Below are positions 1 through 8,321 of a DNA stretch of 64,000 bases, one piece after another (the stretch's first letter is position 1; each line of letters begins with the position of its first letter). This DNA is from Streptomyces aquilus (GTDB lineage: Bacteria; Actinomycetota; Actinomycetes; Streptomycetales; Streptomycetaceae). The DNA lies in the NCBI RefSeq assembly GCF_003955715.1, contig NZ_CP034463.1, positions 1,674,001 through 1,738,000 on the forward strand, read 5' to 3'. Below the pieces are notes generated by a model. It was not told where the DNA came from. It saw nothing but the letters and a program-made list of their open reading frames with translations, and searched no databases. The position numbers and the translations under genes are program-made.

Positions 1-736
1 CCTCGTCCTTGACGATCGTGCCCGCGGTGCGCGCCGGACGGGCCGCCGCGGTCTCGACCTTGGTCCAGGCACCCTCGAGGCCGACCTCCTCGGCGTCGAT
101 CTCGAGGTCCTCCAGGTCCCAGGACTCCACCGGCTTCTTCTTGGCCGCCATGATGCCCTTGAAGGAGGGGTAACGCGCCTCGCCCGACTGGTCGGTGACG
201 GACACGACGGCCGGCAGGGACGCCTCCAGCTGCTCGCTCGCGGCGTCGCCGTCCCGGCGGCCCTTGACGGTGCCGTCCTCGACGGAGACCTCGGAGAGCA
301 GGGTGACCTGCGGGACGCCCAGGCGCTCGGCGACCAGCGCCGGGACGATGCCCGCGGTGCCGTCGGTGGAGGCCATGCCGGAGATCACCAGGTCGTAGCC
401 GGCCTTCTCGATCGCCTTCGCGAGCACCAGCGAGGTGCCGATCGCGTCGGTGCCGTGGAGGTCGTCGTCCTCGACGTGGATGGCCTTGTCGGCGCCCATG
501 GACAGCGCCTTGCGCAGCGCGTCCTTGGCGTCCTCGGGGCCCACCGTCAGGACGGTGATCTCCACGTCGTCGTCGGAGTTCTCCGAGATCTGCAGCGCCT
601 GCTCGACCGCGTACTCGTCCAGCTCGGAGAGCAGGCCGTCCACGTCGTCACGGTCGACGGTCAGGTCATCGGCGAAGTGCCGGTCGCCAGTGGCGTCGGG
701 CACGTACTTCACGGTGACAACGATCCTCAAGCTCAC
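1..736 (-). CDS. etfB: Electron transfer flavoprotein beta subunit (3' end outside window)
   Basis: Beta subunit (FixA/EtfB) of the heterodimeric FAD/AMP flavoprotein that carries electrons from acyl-CoA and related dehydrogenases to the membrane quinone pool. The GTG start at 736 gives an N-terminus of the form SLRIVVTVKYVPDATGDR, the classic EtfB opening, and AGGAGA lies about 7 nt upstream. About 245 codons are visible and the frame is still open at the window edge (...ARTAGTIVKDE), so only roughly the last 15-20 residues of a ~260-residue family are missing. The alpha subunit gene normally follows and would lie just left of the window. Confident from N-terminal and C-terminal motifs. Confidence 0.95.
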   Translation of the reverse strand, partial: MSLRIVVTVKYVPDATGDRHFADDLTVDRDDVDGLLSELDEYAVEQALQISENSDDDVEITVLTVGPEDAKDALRKALSMGADKAIHVEDDDLHGTDAIGTSLVLAKAIEKAGYDLVISGMASTDGTAGIVPALVAERLGVPQVTLLSEVSVEDGTVKGRRDGDAASEQLEASLPAVVSVTDQSGEARYPSFKGIMAAKKKPVESWDLEDLEIDAEEVGLEGAWTKVETAAARPARTAGTIVKDE

Positions 737-970
737 GCCGGCTCTCCTACTGCTGCGTCGACATTTCTGTGCTGCCTACTTGCAGGCAGCATAGGCGCCC
801 CAAGGGGCCGATCCCGATCGGGGCGGCCCGCGCTCCGAACGAAATATTACTCGTCAGTACACCCAGTTCGTTCCCGCTAAGCAAGCGCTTTGAACTGTGA
901 CCTGTGCAACGCAGCGTAATCGGAACTCGACGGTCCCGCAGAGGGAGGTGCCGACATGCGGCACGAGCCG

Positions 971-1480
971 TCAGTCGCGCAGTCCGCTGAATCCGCCCTG
1001 GTGGTACAGGAGCGGACGGCCGGGGCCGGCGGGGTCGCCGAGGAGCACCTCGGCGAGGACGATCCGGTGGTCGCCCGCGGGCACGCGCGCGACGACGCGG
1101 CCCACCACCCAGGCCAGGACGTCGTCGAGGACGGGGACCCCGTTGGGCCCCTCGCGCCAGCCGGTGGGCGCGCCGAAGCGGTCGGCGCCGCTGCGGGCGA
1201 AGGTGGCGGCCAGCTCTTGCTGGTGCTCGCCGAGTATGTGGACGCCGACGTGCTCGGTCCTGGACATCGCGGGCCAGCTGGAGGCTCCGGTGCCGATGCC
1301 GAAGGACAGCATCGGGGGCTCGGCGGAGACCGAGGTGAGCGAGGTGGCGGTGAAGCCGACCGGGCCGTCCTCACCACGGGCGGTGATCACGGCGACGCCC
1401 GCCGCGTGCCGCCGGAAGACGGAGCGCAGCAGATCGGGGGAGGCGAGCTGAGGGGTGCGGAGGTCCGGCGTGGCCGTCAT
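971..1480 (-). CDS. Flavin reductase-like domain protein
   Basis: A 169-residue protein of the flavin reductase-like, FMN-binding split-barrel family (HpaC/ActVB type). Such proteins usually make reduced FMN/FAD for a partner monooxygenase. The RHAAGVAVITA segment, the FTATSLTSVSAEPPMLSF flavin-binding strand and a C-terminal GGFSGL are family signatures. ATG 1480 is preferred because AAGGACG lies 8 nt upstream; an upstream in-frame start would add 17 residues without a ribosome site. It is followed on the same strand by etfB across 234 nt holding no other gene. The partner oxygenase is not evident nearby, so the substrate is unknown. Confidence 0.9.
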   Translation of the reverse strand: MTATPDLRTPQLASPDLLRSVFRRHAAGVAVITARGEDGPVGFTATSLTSVSAEPPMLSFGIGTGASSWPAMSRTEHVGVHILGEHQQELAATFARSGADRFGAPTGWREGPNGVPVLDDVLAWVVGRVVARVPAGDHRIVLAEVLLGDPAGPGRPLLYHQGGFSGLRD

Positions 1481-1673
1481 GGGGTCGTCCTTCTGCGAGG
1501 TGGGGCGAGCTGGTCCGTGGCTGCTCAACAACCCGGACAGCGCGCGCTCGCGGTGCGGGCCAGGTCGACGTGGACCCGCCCGAAGAGAAGGAGTTCCGAA
1601 GGCATACAGTCAGGCTGACGATAGGTGGTACGCCCAGTCAAGTAGGTCCCGGCATATGGGAGCTGCCTCACCG

Positions 1674-2087
1674 TCACACGGCCTCGCCGAGGGCCGCGAT
1701 GACATCCGCCTTGCGCGGCTGCCCGGTGGCGCGCCGCACCACCCGGCCCTGGGCGTCGAGCACCAGCACGGTCGGCGTCTTGAGGATGTCCAGTTCGCGT
1801 ACGAGGTCCAGGTGGGCCTCGGCGTCGATCTCGACGTGGGCGACCCCGGGGACCAGGTCGACGACCTCGCCGAGGACTCTCCGGGTGGCCCGGCAGGGCG
1901 CGCAGAAGGCGCTGGAGAACTGGACGAGGGTGGCCCGCTCCCCCAACTCCGCGCCCAGCTGGGCCGAGCCGAGCCGCTTGTCGTCGTCGCGCCCGCGCAC
2001 CCGTACTCTCCCGCTCCGCTGCTTGTGCAGCACTCCGTAGACGCTCGCCGCAGCGAGCACCAGGACACACACCACGACTCCGGCCAT
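1674..2087 (-). CDS. Membrane-anchored thioredoxin-like protein
   Basis: A 137-residue thioredoxin-fold protein. Residues 1-20 are a hydrophobic anchor or uncleaved signal (VVVCVLVLAAASVYGVL), followed by a short basic linker. The active-site motif is FCAPC (Cys62 and Cys65) and the cis-proline loop is KTPTVLVL. It is therefore probably an extracytoplasmic or membrane-tethered thiol-disulfide oxidoreductase. The start is ATG 2087, with GTG 2090 as an alternative. It diverges from the DUF4395 membrane protein at 2164, itself carrying a Cys pair, so the two probably work together in redox or sulfur handling. The exact substrate cannot be read from sequence. Confidence 0.88.
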   Translation of the reverse strand: MAGVVVCVLVLAAASVYGVLHKQRSGRVRVRGRDDDKRLGSAQLGAELGERATLVQFSSAFCAPCRATRRVLGEVVDLVPGVAHVEIDAEAHLDLVRELDILKTPTVLVLDAQGRVVRRATGQPRKADVIAALGEAV

Positions 2088-2138
2088 CACCCAGCTCCAG
2101 CGTTCACGAGACTGCAAAGATTCCCGACTCCACCCATG

Positions 2139-2156
2139 GCATTCCTTGCGGAATGC
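2139..2156. promoter_or_regulatory. 7-bp inverted repeat between thioredoxin and DUF4395 genes
   Basis: GCATTCC-TTGC-GGAATGC is a perfect 7-bp dyad with a 4-nt spacer. It lies 7 nt before the DUF4395 start codon and about 50 bp from the divergent thioredoxin start. Position and symmetry suggest an operator for a shared regulator, but it could also form a small mRNA hairpin. No cognate regulator is encoded next to it. Confidence 0.4.
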
Positions 2157-2163
2157 TTGATTC

Positions 2164-2580
2164 ATGGACATCGACGTGAGGGGACCGCGCTTCGGGGCGG
2201 CCGTGACGACCCTAGTACTGGCGGTCGTGCTGATCACCGGCAGTGTGTGGCTCCTGGCCTGGCAGACCCTGGCGTTCGCGCTGGGCGCCGCGGGCGGGGT
2301 GGCGCGTTCGCCGTACGGCTGGCTGTTCCGGAAGGTCGTGCGGCCCCGCATCGGTGCGCCGACCGAGTTCGAGGCGCCCGAACCGCCGCGGTTCGCGCAG
2401 GCGGTGGGCCTGGCCTTCGCGGTCGTCGGTCTGGTCGGCTACGGCGTCGGACCGGCCTGGCTGGGACTCGCGGCGACCGGGGCCGCGCTCGCCGCCGCTT
2501 TCCTGAACTCCGCGTTCGGGTACTGCCTGGGGTGCGAGATGTACCTGCTCGTACGGCGCGTGACCGTACGCGCGCAGTAA
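2164..2580 (+). CDS. DUF4395 family membrane protein
   Basis: A 138-residue protein of the DUF4395 family, which has no assigned biochemical role. It is almost entirely hydrophobic, with two paired helices near residues 10-45 and two more near 75-120. Between the pairs is the charged loop RKVVRPRIGAPTEFEAPEPPRFAQAVG. Near the C-terminus the conserved GYCLGCEMY gives a CxxC thiol pair at the membrane face. DUF4395 genes commonly sit beside thioredoxin or rhodanese genes, and here a thioredoxin diverges 76 bp away. An electron-transfer or sulfur role with that partner is inference. Confidence 0.88.
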   Translation: MDIDVRGPRFGAAVTTLVLAVVLITGSVWLLAWQTLAFALGAAGGVARSPYGWLFRKVVRPRIGAPTEFEAPEPPRFAQAVGLAFAVVGLVGYGVGPAWLGLAATGAALAAAFLNSAFGYCLGCEMYLLVRRVTVRAQ

Positions 2581-2769
2581 AGGCGACGTAAAAGCACGAG
2601 GTGGATCAAGGCGCCGACGTGACAAGGATCTCGCCGTTCGCGGGCACGAAGACTGGCCCCCCGCCCGTTCTTGGGGCACGATCTGCGAGATGCCGTAAAC
2701 CTACGGTGTCGTAACTTTCCCGCCGGGAACCCCCTTTCCCAGGCAGAGAAGGAAGGGTCCACCCCGTCC

Positions 2770-3498
2770 ATGGCAGAGCTTGTCTACCGACCTGTCGTCG
2801 GCCTCGCCCGCACGCTGTTCAAGGTGTGGGACCTGAAGATCGACTGCAAGGGTTCGGAGAACATCCCGCGCTCTGGCGGCGCCGTGCTGGTGAGCAATCA
2901 CATCAGCTACCTGGACTTCATCTTCGACGGGCTGGCGGCCCTGCCCCAGAAGCGTCTCGTGCGCTTCATGGCCAAGGAGTCCGTGTTCCGGCACAAGATC
3001 TCCGGTCCGCTGATGCGCGGGATGAAGCACATCCCCGTGGACCGCAAGAGCGGCGAGGAGGCCTACCAGCACGCGCTGCGGTCGCTGCGCTCCGGTGAGA
3101 TCGTCGGGGTCTTCCCCGAGGCCACGATCTCGCAGTCGTTCACGCTCAAGACCTTCAAGTCCGGTGCCGCGCGCCTGGCTCAGGAGGCGGGCGTGCCGCT
3201 GATCCCGATGGCGCTGTGGGGCACGCAGCGGCTGTGGACCAAGGGCCACCCGCGCAACTTCAAGCGCAGCCACACCCCGATCACGATCCGGGTCGGCGAG
3301 CCGGTCGAGGCGCCCAAGGACAAGTACGCGGGCGCGATCACCCGTCAGCTGCGCGAGCGCGTCCAGGAGCTCCTGGAGGCCGCCCAGCGCGCCTACCCGC
3401 ACCGCCCGAAGGACGCCGACGACACCTGGTGGATGCCGGCCCACCTCGGTGGCACGGCGCCCACGCCGGAAGAGGTCAAGGCCGCCGAGGCCCGCTGA
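2770..3498 (+). CDS. 1-acyl-sn-glycerol-3-phosphate acyltransferase family (PlsC-like)
   Basis: A 242-residue lysophospholipid acyltransferase of the PlsC family, which transfers an acyl chain to lysophosphatidate-type acceptors at the inner membrane face. The HX4D catalytic motif is NHISYLD (His44, Asp49). The FPEG-like block is FPEATIS, and the later VPLIPMALWG strand is also family-typical. ATG 2770 follows GGAAGG by about 11 nt. The family's usual length is 200-260 residues. It stands alone, with 189 nt of noncoding DNA upstream containing promoter-like TACGGT, and no lipid genes adjacent. Acceptor preference is not predictable. Confidence 0.93.
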   Translation: MAELVYRPVVGLARTLFKVWDLKIDCKGSENIPRSGGAVLVSNHISYLDFIFDGLAALPQKRLVRFMAKESVFRHKISGPLMRGMKHIPVDRKSGEEAYQHALRSLRSGEIVGVFPEATISQSFTLKTFKSGAARLAQEAGVPLIPMALWGTQRLWTKGHPRNFKRSHTPITIRVGEPVEAPKDKYAGAITRQLRERVQELLEAAQRAYPHRPKDADDTWWMPAHLGGTAPTPEEVKAAEAR

Positions 3499-3589
3499 CC
3501 ACCCAAGATCACCGACCCGCGCCGCCGGCTCCGTCGCCCGACCGATAGGGTCCCGCCCGTAAACGGGTGGACTGCTACGGGGGCAAGGA

Positions 3590-4615
3590 ATGCGGCGCTG
3601 GGTCAAGGTGTCGGTGTCGGCCGCGGTCGTGCTGGGGGTGGGCGGCTGGATCGCCACCCCGTACGCGCAGGACTGGTGGCTGCTGCGCACGGCCTGCGAC
3701 GGCGCGTTGCCGGTCGACGCGGTCCGTGAACTCGGGCGCGACGGCGACCACTTCAAGGACGCGGAGTCCGCGACCCACGAGGAACTGGGCGACTACGGCT
3801 GCTCCCTCGGCTTCGACGGCGACGACGTGCGGGACGACCGGCTGCTGGAGACCGAGGCGTACACCCGGCGGGACGACGTGGACCGGGAGTTCATGACGGT
3901 CCTGTCCGAGTCCGGGTTCGATCGCGTGGGGCCCATGGCGGACGGACTGCCCGGCTACATCGACAAGTACGGCGCCCTCCAGTTCCTCCTCCCCTGCCCG
4001 GAGTTGGGCAAGGACGACGAGGGACGGCAACGCAAGCTGCTGGTCCGCACCTGGCTCGGCCGGGACACCCTCCGGGCCACTCCTGCCGCCTACGAGACGG
4101 CGGTCGCGCTCACCAACTCCGCCTCCGACCGCCTCGGTTGTGGCGCCGAGCCGCTCAAGGCGCCCGGCGGGGACGCCGTGCCGGTGGATCCGCAGGAGGA
4201 CCCGAAGACGGTGCCGCTGGCCGACGCGGGGGACACGGCGTGCGGGTGGACGCTCAAGGCCGGCGGGCTCAAGGCCGCGCAGTGGCGGGTGGCGGTGCTC
4301 ATGAACGACGCGGGTCCGGCGGGGCGCTGCGACCTGTACGCGCGCGACGCCGACTCCGGCGAGTGGGAACCCCGGCTGTGGTTCGCCGCCTGGTACGGCG
4401 ACTGGAGCAACCGTCTGCTCGCCGAGGAGCGACGGCACGATCCCGACTCCCGTACGGCGACCGCCCGTTGCGACGGCGAGGCCGCCAACTTCGCGCTCAG
4501 CGCCGACAAGGACGTTCCCGGCGTCGACGAGGCCGGGAAGCGCAAGCTCTTCGCGGCTTTCGCCGAGGCGCAGGTCGAGCAGCGGGACTGCACGGAACTG
4601 CGCCTGGGCGACTGA
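3590..4615 (+). CDS. Secreted or membrane-anchored protein of unknown function
   Basis: A 341-residue protein not assigned to a named family. Residues 4-22 (WVKVSVSAAVVLGVGGWIA) form a signal anchor after a basic start. The rest is acidic and soluble with several cysteines (TAC, YGC, LPC, LGC, TAC, GRC, RDC), consistent with a disulfide-bonded extracytoplasmic fold. A tryptophan-rich stretch near residue 260 (LWFAAWYGDW) is notable. A promoter-like TAGGGT lies about 40 nt upstream. It ends 12 bp from the convergent gene 4628-5821. Similar proteins seem to exist only in streptomycetes (recollection, not searched). Confidence 0.78.
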   Translation: MRRWVKVSVSAAVVLGVGGWIATPYAQDWWLLRTACDGALPVDAVRELGRDGDHFKDAESATHEELGDYGCSLGFDGDDVRDDRLLETEAYTRRDDVDREFMTVLSESGFDRVGPMADGLPGYIDKYGALQFLLPCPELGKDDEGRQRKLLVRTWLGRDTLRATPAAYETAVALTNSASDRLGCGAEPLKAPGGDAVPVDPQEDPKTVPLADAGDTACGWTLKAGGLKAAQWRVAVLMNDAGPAGRCDLYARDADSGEWEPRLWFAAWYGDWSNRLLAEERRHDPDSRTATARCDGEAANFALSADKDVPGVDEAGKRKLFAAFAEAQVEQRDCTELRLGD

Positions 4616-4627
4616 CCCCGTCCACGT

Positions 4628-5821
4628 TCAGTACGAGGTCAGCCAGAGCGCCCTGACGTACCGGTCGTCGATCAACTGCCGTAGCTGCGCCGCGCGTTCC
4701 GTCGGCACCTGGCGCTCCTTCGCCCAGGCGTCCAGGACCGTGAACAGCTGGTGGCGGCCGTCCGTCAGGTCACCGCTCAGCGGACCGGAGACCGGCCGCT
4801 CGGCGATGTCCCCCATGACCGGCCTGCTGCTCACCTGACGCGTGGCCGCCTGGTACGCGCCGCGCGTGTGGCGCCGTACGGCCTCGTCGAAGGCCGCGAG
4901 GTCGGGGATCGTGCCGTCCCGGGCGTACCGCGCCCGGTGGTTCATGAGGCTGCCGATGCGGTCGGTGAGGTGTTCCAGGTCGATGTCGGCCCAGGTGGTG
5001 GTCGGCTTCGGGCTGCCGTCCTTCTCCTTGCCCGGCCGGTAGTCGGGGTCGGCGCCGTCGCCGGTGAGGCGTTCGAGGTAGTAGGCGAAGTAGGCGCGTT
5101 CGGCGTCGTAGAGGATCGCGAACGCCTCGGGGTCCTTGGCGAGTTCGCCGACCAGGCTCTCCGGGTCCGCGCGTACGTCGGAGTAGGGCTCGGTGCACTC
5201 GAAGTCGGCGTGGGCCTCGTGCGGGGCCAGGAAGCGGCCGTACGTCGTCCAGCCGGTGTCGTCAGGAGCGGCGCCCACGGCGTCCACCGCCGGGGTGTAC
5301 GCGTCGCGGTCGGGGCTCAGGAAGCGGTTGGCGTCGACCACGTACTCGGCGAGGACACGGGCCACACCGGGTGCCGCTCCCCTGGGCACGGCGTCGTCGT
5401 CGAACGCGGCGACCACGGCGTACGCGGCACGGGCCTGGGCGAGCGTGTGCGGCTTGCCCTTGCCCGTGGCGCGGGTGGCGGCGTCGACGACCTGCCCGAG
5501 CGCCTTGCCGCCGTCGCCGCACGGGTTCTCGTGGATCAGCAGCTCGCGCACGGCGTCGTACCGGGACAGGTCCTCACCGGGGTCGAGCGCGCGGGTGGCG
5601 GCGGCCGGGTTCTTCGCGAGGGCCCGGGTCGAGGCCGGGATCTCCTGGCACGGAGCGTCCTCACCGGAGTCCGCGAGGACGATCGGTACGGTCGTGGCGG
5701 TCGCCAGCAGGGCCAGTGCCACGGCCGAGGTGAGCAGCCAGTGCTTCCTCAGCCGGGCGAGGGCCCCCGTGGACGGCTCGTCGCTGCCGGTGCTGTTCTC
5801 TTCTGCTCCCCCGTCGTGCAT
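4628..5821 (-). CDS. Single-pass membrane protein of unknown function
   Basis: A 397-residue protein. After about 26 cytosolic residues there is one transmembrane helix (LLTSAVALALLATATTVPIVLA, about residues 29-50). The remainder is extracytoplasmic and mainly alpha-helical, rich in Ala, Asp and Arg, with a few cysteines (APCQEI, NPCGDG, FECTEP) that could pair outside the cell. No catalytic motif is recognised. It converges with the anchored protein at 3590-4615 (12-bp gap) and is transcribed independently of the next gene. Codon use is normal for the window, so I regard it as a genuine lineage-specific gene. Confidence 0.78.
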   Translation of the reverse strand: MHDGGAEENSTGSDEPSTGALARLRKHWLLTSAVALALLATATTVPIVLADSGEDAPCQEIPASTRALAKNPAAATRALDPGEDLSRYDAVRELLIHENPCGDGGKALGQVVDAATRATGKGKPHTLAQARAAYAVVAAFDDDAVPRGAAPGVARVLAEYVVDANRFLSPDRDAYTPAVDAVGAAPDDTGWTTYGRFLAPHEAHADFECTEPYSDVRADPESLVGELAKDPEAFAILYDAERAYFAYYLERLTGDGADPDYRPGKEKDGSPKPTTTWADIDLEHLTDRIGSLMNHRARYARDGTIPDLAAFDEAVRRHTRGAYQAATRQVSSRPVMGDIAERPVSGPLSGDLTDGRHQLFTVLDAWAKERQVPTERAAQLRQLIDDRYVRALWLTSY

Positions 5822-5848
5822 ACCGGGGAGATTAACGACCGCCTCCGA

Positions 5849-6553
5849 TCAGCCGCGCACCGGGTCGGCGGCGTGCACCTCGATGCGCGCTCCGGGGCTG
5901 AACTTCTCCAGCAGCTCGGCGAGTTCGGCGCCCGCCCGCTCGACCTCGGCGATCGGCATCGGGGCGAGGCTCTCCAACAGGAAGATGCCGGAGACGGTCG
6001 CCTCGGTGAGCCGGGTGCGCGGTCCCTGGCGCCAGTTCCAGCGGCGGCAGGTCACCCCCAGCTCGTCGCACCACACCACCTCACCGGCGTCGGGGTGCTC
6101 GACGACCTCCTCGCCGCCGGCGACGGTCACGAACTCCTCGTCCCCACCGGCCCGCACGAGCCGCATCCCACCCTGGATGCGGTCGATGTCCTCGCCGCCG
6201 ACCGGGATCAGGTGGGCGACGCTGATGGCGTTGTAGAGGTCGACGAGCAGGTTGATCCGGGGCAGTCCGCCGTCCGCCAACGCCCTCTTGGCGAGCGCCT
6301 CCGCCGAGTTGCGGGTCCGTGACGGCTTCGACCCGAACGCCGTGTACACCTCGCGCCAGGCCGCCATGTGCGGGTCCTCGTGCGGGGCGCGCCCGTCCAG
6401 ACGTACGGCGAGACGGCGGGCCGCGTCGTCGAGGAGCGCCGAACTGGCGTCGGTGCTCGGCCCGTTGACGAGGCCGTGGGCCTCGATCGCGACGTGCGTG
6501 AAGCCGGGCGCGAGGGCGCGGACCTCGTCGGACACGGTGAGGGAGAAGGTCAT
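5849..6553 (-). CDS. Stand-alone B3/B4 (tRNA-binding) domain protein
   Basis: A 234-residue protein matching the B3/B4 domain otherwise found in the phenylalanyl-tRNA synthetase beta subunit and in free-standing putative editing or tRNA-interacting proteins. Supporting segments are WREVYTAFGSKPSRTRNSAEAL, PRINLLVDLYNAISVAHLIPVGGED and the late GVTCRRWNWRQGPRTRLTE. The ATG at 6553 lies 8 nt after the stop of the upstream transglutaminase-like gene, so the two are co-transcribed. Trans-editing or aminoacyl hydrolysis is a family-level hypothesis; the sequence alone shows only the fold. Confidence 0.82.
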   Translation of the reverse strand: MTFSLTVSDEVRALAPGFTHVAIEAHGLVNGPSTDASSALLDDAARRLAVRLDGRAPHEDPHMAAWREVYTAFGSKPSRTRNSAEALAKRALADGGLPRINLLVDLYNAISVAHLIPVGGEDIDRIQGGMRLVRAGGDEEFVTVAGGEEVVEHPDAGEVVWCDELGVTCRRWNWRQGPRTRLTEATVSGIFLLESLAPMPIAEVERAGAELAELLEKFSPGARIEVHAADPVRG

Positions 6554-6561
6554 CGCCTGCC

Positions 6562-7155
6562 TCAGAGTTCGGTCGGGAGCGTCTTCCACAGGTAGGGCCG
6601 GTCGGGGGCGGCTTTGAGGACCCTCAGGACGGCCGGGTGCGGTTCAGCATACAGGACCGGATAGTCCACCTCATTGGACTCGGGATCGGGCACCCACGCC
6701 AGCCGCTCACCGTCGAGGGAGAACCGCGCGTCCACGCCCGGCTTGTTTCCACGCGGATCCTGCCGATGCCAGGCCCCGTTGAACCGCACGGCGACCAGCC
6801 CGTGCACGGCATGCCCACTGCCGTCGTCGTGCGCCAGCCGCTGGTAGCACAGGGCCGTCGGGATGTCCTCGGCCCGCAACAGGGCCGCCAGCGCATGGGA
6901 CTTGGCGTAGCAGATGCCGGTGCCCTGCTCCAGCACGTCGGAGGCCCGCCAGGTGACGCGCAGGTCGCCGCTGTCGTCGGAGTGAGGGATCGTGTCGCGC
7001 ACGAACTCGAAGGCCAGCCGCGCATAGGCATACGAGTCCTCGGCCTGCCGGGCGAGACGCGCGGCCGTGTCCCGTACGTACGGGTGGTCATGGTCGATGA
7101 CCTCGTCGGCGGCGAGATATGCGGACAGGTCAGGGGTGTTCTGGATCAGCTCCAT
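6562..7155 (-). CDS. Transglutaminase-like (papain-fold) protein
   Basis: A 197-residue transglutaminase-superfamily protein. The triad is visible: Cys82 in GTGICYAKSH, a histidine in GHAVHGLVAV (115 or 118) and Asp133 in HRQDPRGNK. Bacterial members are usually cysteine proteases or amidohydrolases rather than cross-linkers. There is no signal peptide, so it should be cytosolic. The ATG at 7155 is only 8 nt downstream of a good -10 hexamer, implying a leaderless mRNA. It heads a two-gene operon with the B3/B4-domain gene (8-nt gap). The physiological substrate is unknown. Confidence 0.87.
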   Translation of the reverse strand: MELIQNTPDLSAYLAADEVIDHDHPYVRDTAARLARQAEDSYAYARLAFEFVRDTIPHSDDSGDLRVTWRASDVLEQGTGICYAKSHALAALLRAEDIPTALCYQRLAHDDGSGHAVHGLVAVRFNGAWHRQDPRGNKPGVDARFSLDGERLAWVPDPESNEVDYPVLYAEPHPAVLRVLKAAPDRPYLWKTLPTEL

Positions 7156-7163
7156 GCCCGCAG

Positions 7164-7213
7164 AGCATAGGAATGCGATCACCCGGGGTCAATTCTTTTC
7201 CAGGTGATCGCAT
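7164..7213 (-). promoter_or_regulatory. Leaderless promoter with paired operator arms
   Basis: Read on the minus strand, TTGACC (7192-7187), 17 bp, then TATGCT (7169-7164) form a near-consensus vegetative promoter ending 8 nt before the ATG at 7155. ATGCGATCACCCGG (7173-7186) and its inverted copy, whose reverse complement is ATGCGATCACCTGG (7200-7213), flank the -35 box. The arms match at 13 of 14 positions, and the left arm fills most of the -35/-10 spacer. This arrangement fits a repressor operator, though a 19-nt-loop hairpin cannot be excluded. Confidence 0.6.
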
Positions 7214-7250
7214 ATCTATGCAGGACGCGAGGGCGCTCTCGATGAAGGCC

Positions 7251-8321
7251 CTAGTGCGCCATCTCCTCCTTGAGCGCCGCCACGAACGCGTCCACGTCGT
7301 CCTCGGTCGTGTCGAAGGCGCACATCCAGCGGACGACGCCCGCGTTCTCGTCCCAGAAGTAGAAGCGGAAGCGCTTCTGGAGGCGGAGGCTCACGTCGTG
7401 CGGGAGCTTGGCGAAGACGCCGTTGGCCTGGACCGGGTAGAGGATCTCGACGCCGTGCACGGCGCGGACGCCCTCGGCCAGGCGCTGGGCCATCTCGTTG
7501 GCGTGCCGGGCGTTGCGCAGCCACAGGTCCTTGGCGAGCAGCGCCTCCAACTGCACCGACACGAAACGCATCTTGGAGGCGAGCTGCATGGACAGCTTGC
7601 GCAGATGCTTCATGTGGGAGACCGCGTCCTGGTTGATCACCACGACCGCCTCGCCGAACAGCGCGCCGTTCTTCGTCCCGCCGAGGGAGAGGATGTCGAC
7701 GCCGACCGCGTTGGTGAACGTCCGCATGGGGACGTCGAGAGACGCGGCCGCGTTGGCTATGCGGGAGCCGTCGAGATGGACCTTCATGCCGTGCGCGTGG
7801 GCGTGGTCGCAGATCGCGCGGATCTCGTCCGGCGTGTAGAGCGTGCCGAGCTCCGTGCTCTGGGTGATCGAGACGACCTGCGGCATCGCGCGGTGCTCGT
7901 CCTCCCAGCCCCACGCCTGCCGGTCGATCAGCTCGGGCGTGAGCTTGCCGTCGGGAGTGGGAACGGTCAGCAGCTTCAGGCCGCCCATCCGCTCCGGCGC
8001 ACCGCCCTCGTCCACGTTGATGTGGGCGCTCTCCGCGCAGATCACCGCGCCCCACCGGTCGGTGACCGCCTGGAGCGCCACGACGTTGGCGCCGGTGCCG
8101 TTGAAGACCGGGAACGCCTCCGCCGTGGGGCCGAAGTGGCTGCGGATGATCGCCTGGAGGTTCTCGGTGTAGTCGTCCTCGCCGTAGGCGACCTGGTGCC
8201 CGCCGTTGGCCAGGGCCAGGGCGGCGAGCACCTCCGGGTGGGCGCCCGCGTAGTTGTCGCTGGCGAAGCCCCGGGTCTCCGGGTCGTGATGGCGCCGGGC
8301 GTCGGTCTTCGGCGGGTTCAC
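7251..8321 (-). CDS. Threonine aldolase / beta-eliminating lyase family protein
   Basis: A 356-residue PLP-dependent fold-type I enzyme. GFASDNYAGAHPEVLAAL is the low-specificity threonine aldolase N-terminus, KVHLDGSRIANAA carries the cofactor-binding Asp, and LSLGGTKNGALFGE contains the Schiff-base lysine. The likely reaction is cleavage of threonine or allo-threonine to glycine and acetaldehyde, or a related retro-aldol on another beta-hydroxy amino acid. The GTG start at 8321 overlaps the TGA of the upstream SDR gene (GTGA), which gives translational coupling. It is the last gene of a three-gene operon with DUF6421 and the SDR. Confidence 0.93.
   Translation of the reverse strand: MNPPKTDARRHHDPETRGFASDNYAGAHPEVLAALALANGGHQVAYGEDDYTENLQAIIRSHFGPTAEAFPVFNGTGANVVALQAVTDRWGAVICAESAHINVDEGGAPERMGGLKLLTVPTPDGKLTPELIDRQAWGWEDEHRAMPQVVSITQSTELGTLYTPDEIRAICDHAHAHGMKVHLDGSRIANAAASLDVPMRTFTNAVGVDILSLGGTKNGALFGEAVVVINQDAVSHMKHLRKLSMQLASKMRFVSVQLEALLAKDLWLRNARHANEMAQRLAEGVRAVHGVEILYPVQANGVFAKLPHDVSLRLQKRFRFYFWDENAGVVRWMCAFDTTEDDVDAFVAALKEEMAH

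Noticed and set aside
737..970. Small coding frames between etfB and the flavin reductase
   Set aside because: Frames here are antisense continuations of neighbouring genes; none has a ribosome site or recognisable product.
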